Source of the DNA: Paenibacillus massiliensis subsp. panacisoli DSM 21345
GTDB lineage: Bacteria; Bacillota; Bacilli; Paenibacillales; Paenibacillaceae
Reading direction: 5' to 3'
Assembly (NCBI RefSeq): GCF_000426545.1
Contig: NZ_AUFO01000019.1
Coordinates: forward strand, 1-64,000
Length of the DNA: 64,000 nucleotides
Below are positions 54,105 through 63,747 of this stretch, in pieces. The stretch's first letter is position 1. Each line of letters opens with the position of its first letter. The position numbers were made by a program, and so were the translations under genes. The notes beneath the pieces were generated by a model that was given only the letters and a program-made list of their open reading frames with translations, searched no databases and was not told where the DNA came from.

Positions 54105-56771
54105 TTATGATCCATATAGCTGAAGCTCATGAATCGACCAGTAGTTCGAAGCTGTACCGGTAAGGGTGATCTTGAGGTAGCGAGCACGGGAAGAAGCGAA
54201 GCTAATCTCCTCCTGTGCGCCTGAGCCTGTCCCAGAAGCTACTTTGGTCCATTGCTTGCCGTCCGCAGACACCTGAACATCATAGGCACGCGGATAATCT
54301 CCCTCCGAAGGGGTGGTATCCAGCAATAAACGGCTAATGACTTGCGTCGCTCCTAAATCCACCTGATAAAAGACTCCCGAGCGCTGAGCGCTACCCGTGT
54401 CCCACCTAGTACGCCCATTACCATCAATAGCCAATCTAGCATTGTCACTATTCACACTGGCACTGGTCTTCCAATTGCTCCTGTCCAGCTGCGCCAGACC
54501 CGTGAAGGTCACCTCAGCCTTCTCAGATATCTGGGTAGAGCCAGTCGGACGGATTTTATACATGTAGGTGGTACCAGCTGCAGCGGTACGATCGGCATAA
54601 GAGCCTCCCTCTACCTCCGCAGCGATAACACGATAGTCCCCTTCCTTACTGCTGGCACGTAGCACGTCGTAAGCTTGCACCCCTTCACTCTGCATCCAGC
54701 TCACCTGAATCTGATCTGACTTGGCTGCACTGGCTTGGACCCAATCCGGGGCCACAGCCGTACTCGCGGTTGTCGCATTTACCTTTTCCAGAATGTACTG
54801 TACAGACTCGCCCGGCCCTAATGTTTCTTCGAACTCCAGTGTCGGCGATGCCTTAAGACCGCTCACATTCCGATGTGCCGCTGTATAAGTCGCACCTGAA
54901 CCGATTCGCTCTCCACGATATTCCCCCTGTTGTGGCATCGTTACGCGAACCTTGATCTGCTGTGTAGTCGGTTCAAAGTTCACCAAATTTACCAGCTGCT
55001 TGTTGGATTTAGCGCCACTGCCAGCAATGGGAGCAAGCGACGAGGTATCTACAGCACGCACATACACCAGTTTGTCCGCCGTATCGGAGGTGTTCAATAC
55101 GGTGTAGGTCAAGGGCTTGCCATGGGTTGCATAAGCAAGGCTTAGTCTACGCATAATGTCGACTCTCGAATCCTGACCATTGCTGAACGGATAGACCTCC
55201 GTCGTTGCTGGATTATGTTTTTGCAGATCAAAGCCCGTCTTGAACAGCGAGAAGTCCTGATAAAAGGCCGCATGCTGTACGAACATATCGGCAAATCCAA
55301 TCTGCGAACGCATAATTCGGTCAAATGCCGCAGCATTCGGCTGACTCGCGCCATAAGCCGGATCATCCACATGCGTACCTGACGTACCGAATTCCGTATT
55401 CAGCATAGGCTTGCTAAGACCATTGTTTGCACCGCCAAAGGTACGCAGGTTCTCTACGAAGCTGCCACCTACAGCATCCACATAGGATGCACCATAGGCA
55501 TGACCATTTGTCAGATCCGTAACCTTCTCCAGCTCAAGTCGCTGCTTCGGGTCGGCTTCCCATCCATCAGGCGTACCACAAGCCTTCGCACCGCCTTCCT
55601 GATTCTTGCAGGCTTTGACAGAATAAGCTGGCCAGTACGCCCAGCCTGGTGCGACGGTCTTCAGATGAGGGGCTATCTTCTTGCCCTCCGTATTCAGCCA
55701 TTTGGCTACCGCCAGATTTACGGCTTTGGAGCGGTTGAAGAGTCCAGGCTCATTATCGACCTCAAAATACTGCACGTAAGGTCCATATTTCTGTAAATAG
55801 GAGGTCAGCTTCTGCTTCGCCGTGTCTGGCAGACTGCCGTCGGCTTTTAGCTTGATATCACCTGTATACAAATATAAGGCTACCGCTTGCATATTGTACT
55901 GCTTAAGGGTCTTGTAATAATCATCCACATCCGAGCAGGCATTGCCCACATTACTGGCACACGTCACCCTCATAATATTTCCGCTATACGCAACTCCAAG
56001 CCATTTCATCACCGTAGGCAGATGACGTACAGCTCCCTGATCGTAGTAGAACTCCTGATTGTTGACATTGGTGCCTGTACGGATATAGCGTCCATGAATT
56101 GGCTCTTGCGCCGGGGAAGAGAGTGCCTGAAGATTCAGATCATCCCAGGTCCACCACAGATTCGGGTCCTCAGAGCTCGTGCAGTAGAGGCATCGTACCG
56201 CCTCCAGGCGCAGCTCATTGTTGCCTTTCTTTAGCTGTTCTTTGGGAATATACAATTGATAGTTCTCTCTGAACGAGTGTGCACTTCCCGTACCCGATAC
56301 TCCAGCAATCTGGATAATGCCCGCCAATTGTCGGTTGGAGAACACAGCCATCTGAGGAACTGCCTTGCCCGCATCCAGAATACGCACATTAAATAGCACC
56401 CCGTTAGGAGGAACCTGATCCAGCTCATACTGAAGGACCAGCTCGGGATTAATCGACGCATTCAGTCCAGTAGGAATGGCCCCATCCAGCTTGAGTGTGC
56501 CCGAAGACACCTGAGTAGAGCTGCTTCCTGTCTGGCTAGCCGAGGTCACACGAACGGCCGCGGGCTGGTTGCCTGCCTTTCCCTTGAACTCCTCCGCAGA
56601 GTTGTCACGAGTCCCCAGCTTCCAGATCGTGGTTGCCGCATTCACGGATTCTGGCTCGGTCGTCTGGCTGTCCCCATTCAGCTGCAGGGATACCAGCACG
56701 ATCAGACCTAGTAGCCCCATGCATAATAAGGCATATTTGTTCGCCAACCTTTTTTTCATATCCTCGTCCAC
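54105..56771 (-). CDS. Exported clan GH-A type glycosidase with F5/8C domain
   Basis: 888 residues, GTG start five nt after GGAG. Signal anchor (about 13-31), a lyase-like beta-sandwich (about 85-215), then a TIM-barrel domain: EVDNEPG has the likely acid/base Glu341 and LNTEFGTS the likely nucleophile Glu460, the clan GH-A pattern. An Fn3-like domain (about 665-745) and a C-terminal discoidin/CBM32 domain follow (NARLAIDGNGRTRWDTG). Last in the exopolysaccharide run. Probably cuts the polymer made by this cluster, during release, editing or turnover. GH family not assigned. Confidence 0.75.
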   Translation of the reverse strand: MDEDMKKRLANKYALLCMGLLGLIVLVSLQLNGDSQTTEPESVNAATTIWKLGTRDNSAEEFKGKAGNQPAAVRVTSASQTGSSSTQVSSGTLKLDGAIPTGLNASINPELVLQYELDQVPPNGVLFNVRILDAGKAVPQMAVFSNRQLAGIIQIAGVSGTGSAHSFRENYQLYIPKEQLKKGNNELRLEAVRCLYCTSSEDPNLWWTWDDLNLQALSSPAQEPIHGRYIRTGTNVNNQEFYYDQGAVRHLPTVMKWLGVAYSGNIMRVTCASNVGNACSDVDDYYKTLKQYNMQAVALYLYTGDIKLKADGSLPDTAKQKLTSYLQKYGPYVQYFEVDNEPGLFNRSKAVNLAVAKWLNTEGKKIAPHLKTVAPGWAYWPAYSVKACKNQEGGAKACGTPDGWEADPKQRLELEKVTDLTNGHAYGASYVDAVGGSFVENLRTFGGANNGLSKPMLNTEFGTSGTHVDDPAYGASQPNAAAFDRIMRSQIGFADMFVQHAAFYQDFSLFKTGFDLQKHNPATTEVYPFSNGQDSRVDIMRRLSLAYATHGKPLTYTVLNTSDTADKLVYVRAVDTSSLAPIAGSGAKSNKQLVNLVNFEPTTQQIKVRVTMPQQGEYRGERIGSGATYTAAHRNVSGLKASPTLEFEETLGPGESVQYILEKVNATTASTAVAPDWVQASAAKSDQIQVSWMQSEGVQAYDVLRASSKEGDYRVIAAEVEGGSYADRTAAAGTTYMYKIRPTGSTQISEKAEVTFTGLAQLDRSNWKTSASVNSDNARLAIDGNGRTRWDTGSAQRSGVFYQVDLGATQVISRLLLDTTPSEGDYPRAYDVQVSADGKQWTKVASGTGSGAQEEISFASSRARYLKITLTGTASNYWSIHELQLYGS

Positions 56772-56807
56772 ACTTTCTCCACTGGTTTAATGGCCGGGAA
56801 AGAGCGT

Positions 56808-58418
56808 TCAATTCAATGGCAGAAACAAAGCATTAGAAGGTATAACTGCTTTGGCTTCTTGCTGACTTTCCCACATGAGACGTGCCATGGCATCGCCTTC
56901 TTGATCATAGTATTCGACCTTGAGGTCGTAGAGCTCGCCTCCGTTCAAAGCGATGCTACCCTTACGTTCTGTCCAGCTCTGCTTGAACCAGCTATCAATA
57001 ATAAGTTGATCATTTACCCATACCCGGATTCCATCATCCGATATCGTCGTAAACGTGTACACATCTGTAAATCGTGGGCTTACTCTCCCTGTCCAGCGGG
57101 CAGAAAACCGGTCTGCTTGTACAGCAGGATCAGGAGAAGCCGTACGCCAATTGTAATCCAGCTTGGCCTCCAATCGACGAAGCACAGGATCACCGCTCAG
57201 TGTCATGTTGTTAAAATACTCTCCATATAAGCCATTAATTAACTCTGGTTCTGGCTCTGGCTGAGGCTCTGGTGCAGGAGAAGGTGGGGAACCGATGGGC
57301 TCCTCTGGTAGACTCGGATTCCCTTCAGAAGTGCCTGGATCTTGTGGAGGCAATGACGGAGTGGGAGCTTCGTTATTCCCCTCCATATCCTCTATAAGCT
57401 CGTCACGGGTTAACGTACGCTCATGCTCCATGTAATTCACAATATCCTGCTCTGTGTTGTTCTCCAGCAGCATCTTGCCCCAAGTCATGGAGTAGGTCCA
57501 TCTCGGCTGGGATTCCAGCACTCGTGCACTTGGCATCTCCCCATGCTCCCCGATGGCTATAGGTTTGTTGCCTGCCAATGCCAGCAAATCCTCATAATAA
57601 CGCTGTTTATAATCGTTATCATAGATATCAGCGGCAAGCACATCTACCTTGGCCAGACCAGGAAAGGTGGTCGCATACGGGTCAGACCATGTATTCGGAG
57701 CATTCGGGTTCCATACCCATATTAGATTATCGAGCTTGTGCACACGGACAAAACGGTCATACATCAAGTCCCATAGCTCATCAAAATTGTTCTTCTTCCC
57801 CCACCAGAACCAACTACCATTCATCTCATGATAGGGCCGCCACAAGACGGGAACCCCCTCGTCACTAAGCTTCTTCAGCGAGACAGCAACCTGATCCAGA
57901 TCTGCAATCAGCTTGCTATATTCCTGGGTCCCAGGCGTAACATAGCGATCGAATTGACTCTGGCTAAGCTTCGCTTGTACGTTAGCCCAGGTCATGGGCT
58001 TGCCAGGCAATGGCTGATGATAGGTCATTGCCACAATTCCACCAGCTTGGTGCCATCGAATGGCGCTCTCCACCACCTTGCTGCGCTGCGCTTCGGCTTG
58101 ACTGGCCGTCTGACCGGAGATCGCTCCCAGCTCATAGCCGTGCAGTCCGGCATATTCGCCGCTGATTTTCTTCAGTCGGTTGTTCAACTCGTCGGGTGTC
58201 TCCAGGTAATCATGCTGACCTGTTATCATCTTCTGACCATTAATGGATTGTAGATAACTGTATAATTCACGTGCCTCTGCTGAAGCGGCGGGGTTAATCA
58301 GAGATACAGCAGCATGAGCCGGAGCGGCCCACTGCGTCACCCCAACCGTCATTAGAGCACCTACGAGAACTGTGGGCAGGAGTCTCTTGATCCATCGATC
58401 CCAAGGATGAGCTTTCAC
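56808..58418 (-). CDS. GH26 endo-beta-mannanase-like enzyme with PA14 domain
   Basis: 536 residues. Signal peptide ending near AHAA (37), GH26 barrel: GQHDYLE, MTYHQPLPG, acid/base Glu198 in RPYHEMNGSWFWW and nucleophile Glu291 in IAIGEHGE. A Pro/Glu linker (about 345-392) leads to a PA14 carbohydrate-binding domain (NGLYGEYFNNMTLSG to the end). Hydrolyses mannose-containing beta-glycans outside the cell. It sits between manC and another glycosidase in the exopolysaccharide run, so its substrate is likely the mannose-bearing polymer itself. Confidence 0.88.
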   Translation of the reverse strand: MKAHPWDRWIKRLLPTVLVGALMTVGVTQWAAPAHAAVSLINPAASAEARELYSYLQSINGQKMITGQHDYLETPDELNNRLKKISGEYAGLHGYELGAISGQTASQAEAQRSKVVESAIRWHQAGGIVAMTYHQPLPGKPMTWANVQAKLSQSQFDRYVTPGTQEYSKLIADLDQVAVSLKKLSDEGVPVLWRPYHEMNGSWFWWGKKNNFDELWDLMYDRFVRVHKLDNLIWVWNPNAPNTWSDPYATTFPGLAKVDVLAADIYDNDYKQRYYEDLLALAGNKPIAIGEHGEMPSARVLESQPRWTYSMTWGKMLLENNTEQDIVNYMEHERTLTRDELIEDMEGNNEAPTPSLPPQDPGTSEGNPSLPEEPIGSPPSPAPEPQPEPEPELINGLYGEYFNNMTLSGDPVLRRLEAKLDYNWRTASPDPAVQADRFSARWTGRVSPRFTDVYTFTTISDDGIRVWVNDQLIIDSWFKQSWTERKGSIALNGGELYDLKVEYYDQEGDAMARLMWESQQEAKAVIPSNALFLPLN

Positions 58419-58671
58419 GAATAATCTTCCTTTCGCTAGCCTGGCTGCCGTCTCTTCGTGTATGCAGTAGCCTCAGGCTAAGGAGCTGCTATGCAGCTCA
58501 CTTGAATTTGGAAGGTTTTTCAATTCCTTCTCATCCTTTGTATCGACTTTTTCCTGCCAATTTTTTATAGATGTTTGTCATGTATTACAGTTATCTTGCG
58601 TATTTCGGCATTATTTTTCAGAAACAGACAATAATTCGACAATGTTTTCTTTTTGTGATTCGAGTACTGTC

Positions 58672-58719
58672 TATGAGATGAACTGCTTTTGAAACAAACT
58701 GCTTATGAAATGAACTGCT
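58672..58719. repeat. Three 16-bp tandem repeats at the manC 3' end
   Basis: On the minus strand: AGCAGTTCATTTCATA, AGCAGTTTGTTTCAAA, AGCAGTTCATCTCATA, exactly adjacent. The manC stop codon lies across the end of unit 1. The 250 bp between here and the GH26 start show no gene. Confidence 0.85.
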
Positions 58720-60079
58720 GCAAAGAAATTTCATTCCAATCCATGCAGAAGCGCACAATATCCTCCTCAACCAGCTCAGAACCTGTCTGTACCTCGATAA
58801 TCTCCACATCGGTTACAGCCAGAATACTGTGCTTCGTCCCCTCAGGAATACGTACCACGTCACCAGCCTTCACACGATGCAGACGTTCATTCAGGATGAC
58901 CTCGGCTTCACCGCTGATGACTGTCCAGATCTCACTGCGCTTCAGATGCAGCTGATAGCTGATATTCTTGCCTGCCTCGACGAAGATGCGCTTCGTGAGC
59001 ACCTCATTGCCTTCCGGGTACTTGATATAGTCCACGACCCGGTAATGGCCCCAACGCCGCTCCTCGTACATCGGACGCTGCTCATGAGCCTTCAGCACCT
59101 CCTTGATGCGCGGGCTCTCGGCTTTGTTCGTTACAAGAATTCCGTCTGGACTGGCGGCTACGATCAGATCGCTCGCACCGATTACAGTTACGGGAATATC
59201 CAGCTCATTAATCAGACTCGTATTGACTGAATCCTCGGTTATCACACCCCTGCCTACCTGCTGCTGGGTCATTTCCTCCGTCAGTGTATTCCAGGTACCG
59301 AGGTCCTTCCAGAACCCGTCGTAAGGCAGCACGGCAATCTTCTGCTCCTTCTCCACGACCTCATAGTCAAAGCTGATCTTCGCGAGCAGCTTATACTGCT
59401 TTTGCAGCTCCTCATAATTCAGCGGAAGCCCTTTGTCCTCCAAAATATTGAGCAGATATCCCAGACGGAAGGCGAAGACGCCACAGTTCCACAAGGCTTG
59501 CTGTTCGATGAGCTGCTCCGCTTGCTCCCGGTTCGGCTTCTCTTGAAAGTGACTAACCGCAAGACTGCCGCTCTCGCCAGCTTCCGTATCCGTCTTGGGG
59601 ATAATGTATCCATATTTCTCGGAAGGGTAGGTTGGAATGACACCCATGAGGGCCAGGTTAGCTCCCGTCTCCGTCAATGTATCCTCCAGTCGGGCCACTG
59701 TATGGAAAAAGCTCTCCTCCACGTATGGGTCTACTGGAAGAATCGAGATGACCGTATCTGTTGAGACGCCTGCAATGGAGTACAGATAGGTGGCTGTCAG
59801 AGCAATGGCCGGGAATGTATCCCGACGTTCGGGCTCAACAATAATCTTGACCTCTTCCCCGATCTGACTCTGGATCATCTCCACCTGTCCCCGTCCTGTC
59901 GCAATATAGGACGAGCCGCATAAGCCAATGTCACCCAGCTGTCGCCACACACGCTGCACCATGGATTCAGCGCTACCATTCGGATTTTGCAGCACTTTCA
60001 GGAACTGCTTGGAACGCGAATCATTGGATAGGGGCCATAATCTTTTGCCGGAACCACCAGACAGAAGTACTAATTTCAT
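58703..60079 (-). CDS. manC: Mannose-1-phosphate guanylyltransferase (GDP-mannose pyrophosphorylase)
   Basis: 458 residues. Nucleotidyltransferase start LLSGGSGKRLWPLSND, SKQFLKVL and FQEKPNREQAEQLI; the C-terminal cupin-like region (GHYRVVDYIKYPEG, LKRSEIWTVISGEAEVIL) resembles the mannose-6-phosphate isomerase part of bifunctional ManC/AlgA proteins. Supplies GDP-mannose, precursor for mannose, fucose or GDP-linked sugars. Next to ugd in the exopolysaccharide run. Confidence 0.94.
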   Translation of the reverse strand: MKLVLLSGGSGKRLWPLSNDSRSKQFLKVLQNPNGSAESMVQRVWRQLGDIGLCGSSYIATGRGQVEMIQSQIGEEVKIIVEPERRDTFPAIALTATYLYSIAGVSTDTVISILPVDPYVEESFFHTVARLEDTLTETGANLALMGVIPTYPSEKYGYIIPKTDTEAGESGSLAVSHFQEKPNREQAEQLIEQQALWNCGVFAFRLGYLLNILEDKGLPLNYEELQKQYKLLAKISFDYEVVEKEQKIAVLPYDGFWKDLGTWNTLTEEMTQQQVGRGVITEDSVNTSLINELDIPVTVIGASDLIVAASPDGILVTNKAESPRIKEVLKAHEQRPMYEERRWGHYRVVDYIKYPEGNEVLTKRIFVEAGKNISYQLHLKRSEIWTVISGEAEVILNERLHRVKAGDVVRIPEGTKHSILAVTDVEIIEVQTGSELVEEDIVRFCMDWNEISLQQFIS

Positions 60080-60128
60080 TGCACAACACTCCTTCTCCGA
60101 TAATTGGGATTCTCTCTATCTCGTCCTT

Positions 60129-61469
60129 CTACACAGCTCCTGCCACACTTGGAGACAGACCGCTCAAGCCGCCCATGCGGGGTCTGCCCACCGAGTAGTA
60201 TTCCAGCCCCGATTCAGCAATCTGAGGTTCACTGAATACGTTGCGACCGTCAATCAGAATTGGCTTGCGCAGCAGCGCTCCCAGTCCGTGGAGATCCACC
60301 TGCTTGTAGACTTCCCAGTCGGTCAGCAGGCAGACGGCATCACTTCCCGTAGCTGCTTCCTCAGGTGTATCGCACCAGTGAATGCTGGGATGATCCAGCT
60401 CCGCCTTGAATTTATCCATGGCAATCGGATCATGCACCTTCACAATCGCCCCTTCCTGAAGCAGCGTGCCTATAATCTCCAATGCCGGAGATTCACGGAT
60501 GTCGTCCGTGTTAGGCTTGAAGGACAGTCCCCAGATTCCTACAGGCACACCATGTAACTGCCCGAGGGATTCGCGCAGCTTGGCAATGATCATATAACGC
60601 TGGTCGCTGTTCACCTCGACTACCGATTTCAATAGCTTGAACTCATAATCCACATTGCCCGCAATCTGAATCAATGCATTGGTATCCTTCGGAAAGCATG
60701 AGCCTCCGTAGCCAATCCCTGCCTGTAAAAAGGAGGAGCCGATGCGCTTATCCATTCCCATGCCTTCGGCGACGTTGGTGACGTCAGCGCCTACTTTTTC
60801 ACAGATGTTTGCAATTTCATTAATGAAGGAAATTTTGGTCGCCAGAAAGGCATTGGACGCATACTTGATCATTTCCGCACTGCGAACGTCCGTTACATAG
60901 ATGTTGCTCGTGAACACCTCATGCAGCTTGACCATGGTCTCATGCAGCGATGGATTATCAATCCCGATAATGATGCGGTCAGGCTGAAGCGTATCACTGA
61001 TTGCTGAGCCTTCACGCAGGAATTCCGGAGCTGAGACGATATCGAAGGCATGCTCCGTGTGACGGGCAATGACCTCCCGAATCTTCTCATTCGTGCCGAC
61101 AGGTACGGTGCTCTTGGTCATCACGATCTTATGTGAATTCATGGCCTGACCTACAGCGGCAGCCGCCTGTTCAATATAGTGCAGATTCGCCTCGCCATTC
61201 GGCAGCGAAGGGGTACCTACCGCAATAATGACGATATCGGAGCGCCTTACAGCCCGCTCCAGATCCGTCGTGAACTCCAGGCGCTGCTCAGCAAGATTCT
61301 GCTCGATCAGTTCCTCAATGCCAGGCTCATAGATTGGAGATTCCGCTCGCTTCAGCTTCTCGATCTTGCTCTCATCATAGTCGACACAGATCACCTCATT
61401 GCCTCTCAGCGCAAAGCACACCCCCGAGACAAGACCCACATAACCCGTTCCAATGACAGCCAGCTTCAT
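60129..61469 (-). CDS. ugd: UDP-glucose 6-dehydrogenase
   Basis: 446 residues. NAD site AVIGTGYVGLVSGVCFA; catalytic cysteine in GIGYGGSCFPKDTNAL; SFKPNTDDIRESPAL near the C-terminal NAD/UDP domain. Oxidises UDP-glucose to UDP-glucuronate, giving the exopolymer an acidic sugar. Five bp after the glycosyltransferase stop codon, so co-transcribed. Confidence 0.96.
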   Translation of the reverse strand: MKLAVIGTGYVGLVSGVCFALRGNEVICVDYDESKIEKLKRAESPIYEPGIEELIEQNLAEQRLEFTTDLERAVRRSDIVIIAVGTPSLPNGEANLHYIEQAAAAVGQAMNSHKIVMTKSTVPVGTNEKIREVIARHTEHAFDIVSAPEFLREGSAISDTLQPDRIIIGIDNPSLHETMVKLHEVFTSNIYVTDVRSAEMIKYASNAFLATKISFINEIANICEKVGADVTNVAEGMGMDKRIGSSFLQAGIGYGGSCFPKDTNALIQIAGNVDYEFKLLKSVVEVNSDQRYMIIAKLRESLGQLHGVPVGIWGLSFKPNTDDIRESPALEIIGTLLQEGAIVKVHDPIAMDKFKAELDHPSIHWCDTPEEAATGSDAVCLLTDWEVYKQVDLHGLGALLRKPILIDGRNVFSEPQIAESGLEYYSVGRPRMGGLSGLSPSVAGAV

Positions 61470-61473
61470 AACC

Positions 61474-62574
61474 TCATCCTCCTTTTAGAAAGTTCACATA
61501 GGCCTGCTCTACGTACTTCTTGAATTGCTCCTTGAACGTGCTTTCATCGAACTTTTGCGCATGCTTCATAATGCCATCTATGTTCCAGTCGTGACTTTCT
61601 ACAGCCTGCACCGCATCCAGGACATCCTGCACCTCATGCTTGCGGAAGAATACGCCATTCACATAAGGCTCAATGGTATCCAGTGCACCGCCTCCCTGAA
61701 ACGCAATGACAGGTCTGCCAGCTGCGTTTGCCTCAAGTGGTGTAATGCCGAAGTCCTCAATCCCTGGAAAAATCAGTGCCCTGCATTCTGCCATCAGCTT
61801 CGTGACATGGGCATCCTCCAGTCTGCCAAGGAATTCAATATTCGGCTTCGCCATGCTCTCCAGACGCTTGCGGTCAGGCCCTTCACCAACAATGCAGAGC
61901 TTCATTCCGTTGCGGTTAAAGGCTTCAATCGCCAGATCAATCCGCTTGTAGGAATTGAGTCTGGAGACAATCAAATAGTAGTCCCCGATTCGTGTCGAGC
62001 TCTTGAAGCGCGAAGTGTTGATCGGGGGAAAGATTACATCTGCATCCCGCTGATAATAGGAACGGATTCGATGCTTGACGACAGACGAATTCGCGACGTA
62101 TTGGTCCACATGCACCGAAGTCTTCTGGTCCCAAGTCTTGAGACGGTTCATATACAGCCTGAGCATGCTCTTGAACAGATTGGATCGGGATTGCCCGGAC
62201 ATGTATGTATCGTAATCCCAGGCGAACCGCATAGGAGTATGACAGTAGCAAATGTGAAAGGTATGCTTGGGTACTTGAATGCTCTTCATGAATGCGCTGC
62301 TTGAGCTTAATACAATGTCAAAGTCTCGGAAGTCAAAATCCCGGATGGCAATGGGATACAGCGGCAGCACGCTCTTGAAATTGGACTTCACTCCCGGAAT
62401 GTTCTGCAGCCAGGAGGCCCTGATATCTGCATCCTTCAAGTTATGGGACAAGCGGCTGTCACTGAACACCGTCGTGTAGATGGGAGCCTCCGGGTACATG
62501 CTGTGGAATACCTCCACCACTCGCTCGGCTCCGCCCATCTGGATCAAATAATCATGTGCTATCGCTATTTTCAT
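61474..62574 (-). CDS. Glycosyltransferase family 4
   Basis: 366 residues from the ATG at 62574 behind AAAGGAT; an upstream in-frame start lacks a site. GT-B fold, IAHDYLIQMGGAERVVEV at the start and the retaining-enzyme motif PGIEDFGITPLEANAAGRPVIAF. The WbaZ-like start suggests mannosyl transfer from GDP-mannose; donor not proven. Confidence 0.88.
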   Translation of the reverse strand: MKIAIAHDYLIQMGGAERVVEVFHSMYPEAPIYTTVFSDSRLSHNLKDADIRASWLQNIPGVKSNFKSVLPLYPIAIRDFDFRDFDIVLSSSSAFMKSIQVPKHTFHICYCHTPMRFAWDYDTYMSGQSRSNLFKSMLRLYMNRLKTWDQKTSVHVDQYVANSSVVKHRIRSYYQRDADVIFPPINTSRFKSSTRIGDYYLIVSRLNSYKRIDLAIEAFNRNGMKLCIVGEGPDRKRLESMAKPNIEFLGRLEDAHVTKLMAECRALIFPGIEDFGITPLEANAAGRPVIAFQGGGALDTIEPYVNGVFFRKHEVQDVLDAVQAVESHDWNIDGIMKHAQKFDESTFKEQFKKYVEQAYVNFLKGG

Positions 62575-62604
62575 CAATACCATCCTTTTAAACACGAGAG
62601 TCTG

Positions 62605-63747
62605 TTATATACCTGCCAGCAAGCCTTTGTAATAATGAACGATATCTTTGACGGTATTCTCGATTACAAAATGCCGCTTCACACGCTCCATCCCCTTCCG
62701 GCCCATCTCCTGCCGTTCCTCCGGATGCTCCAGCATCCAGCGAATAGCCTCCTCCAGCTTGGCGGGGTCCCCCGGCTGGATCAGCAACCCTGTCTCTCCA
62801 TGCACGACTGTCTCTGTCGGCCCTCCTTCATTGGACGCAATGACTGGCAGACCGGCGGCCATCCCTTCCACGATGACCTGCCCGAAAGGCTCTGGTGTAA
62901 CGGAGGTATGCACCAGCAGATCACAGCGCTGCATCAGGCCCTGAATGTCATCCACGTGACCTAGCAGTTGAACCTGCTTCAAGCCATAACGGTCAATCGT
63001 CTGCTCCAGCTCACGCTTATACTCCTGCTCACCGAACAGGGCATCTCCAGCCAGCCAGAATTTCACACGTGCATCCTCTGCAAACGCTCTGGCCGCTTCC
63101 AGCAGTATGTGCTGCCCCTTCCAGTGCGCCAGGCGACCAACCAACACGATGTTGAACTCATTCTTGGTTGCGATCGCGCCCTGTCGTTCCGTAATCGCCT
63201 TCGCGAAGGCAGAGTAGACGACCAAGGTCTTCTTGTCAGCCGGCAGCTCCAGTGCACTCAGGGTTGATTTGGAATTGGCGATGACTCCGTTGGGTAGAAA
63301 ACGCGACAGCAGCCGAATGGCCTTAGCTACCACAGGCTTCAGATACGGTGGACCGATATGATCCCGAATATGCCAAATCAAGGGTACCTTGGCTTTCTTC
63401 GCCGCAACAGCTCCATAGAGCGCAGACTTGAGGGAGTTGGTGTGAACACAGTCCACCTGCTCATCCTTGAGTAGCGGTGCCAGCTTATTCCCATAGGCTA
63501 GCAGCTTCAAGGCTGCGGCTGGAGCGCCCAGATTCACCGTGTTGCGCCCACGATTGCGCACAGATTCGTCCATCGGCACAATACGAACATCAATCTGTCG
63601 CTCCCGTAGGCGATCGGCCAAGTCCCCTTCCTCCGCAAGAATCACGAGCGGATTAATGTCCTTGCCAATGTGAGTCAAAATGTTATACAACGCTACCTCG
63701 CCGCCGCTCCAGCGAGCGGTATGATCAATGTAAGCTACTCTTAGCAT
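62605..63747 (-). CDS. Glycosyltransferase family 4
   Basis: 380 residues. DHTARWSGGEVALYNIL acceptor-side start, then TPEPFGQVIVEGMAAGLPVIAS with the E-x7-E motif and PTETVVHGETGLLIQPGD. Cytosolic, one sugar addition of the exopolymer repeat unit. Its start overlaps the 3' end of the next glycosyltransferase gene by seven bp. Confidence 0.9.
   Translation of the reverse strand: MLRVAYIDHTARWSGGEVALYNILTHIGKDINPLVILAEEGDLADRLRERQIDVRIVPMDESVRNRGRNTVNLGAPAAALKLLAYGNKLAPLLKDEQVDCVHTNSLKSALYGAVAAKKAKVPLIWHIRDHIGPPYLKPVVAKAIRLLSRFLPNGVIANSKSTLSALELPADKKTLVVYSAFAKAITERQGAIATKNEFNIVLVGRLAHWKGQHILLEAARAFAEDARVKFWLAGDALFGEQEYKRELEQTIDRYGLKQVQLLGHVDDIQGLMQRCDLLVHTSVTPEPFGQVIVEGMAAGLPVIASNEGGPTETVVHGETGLLIQPGDPAKLEEAIRWMLEHPEERQEMGRKGMERVKRHFVIENTVKDIVHYYKGLLAGI

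Noticed and set aside
58672..58719. Tandem repeats as a CRISPR array
   Set aside because: 16-bp units with no spacers and no cas genes in the window.
61525..62304. 259-codon plus-strand frame opposite a glycosyltransferase
   Set aside because: Shadow of a gene with intact GT4 motifs on the other strand.
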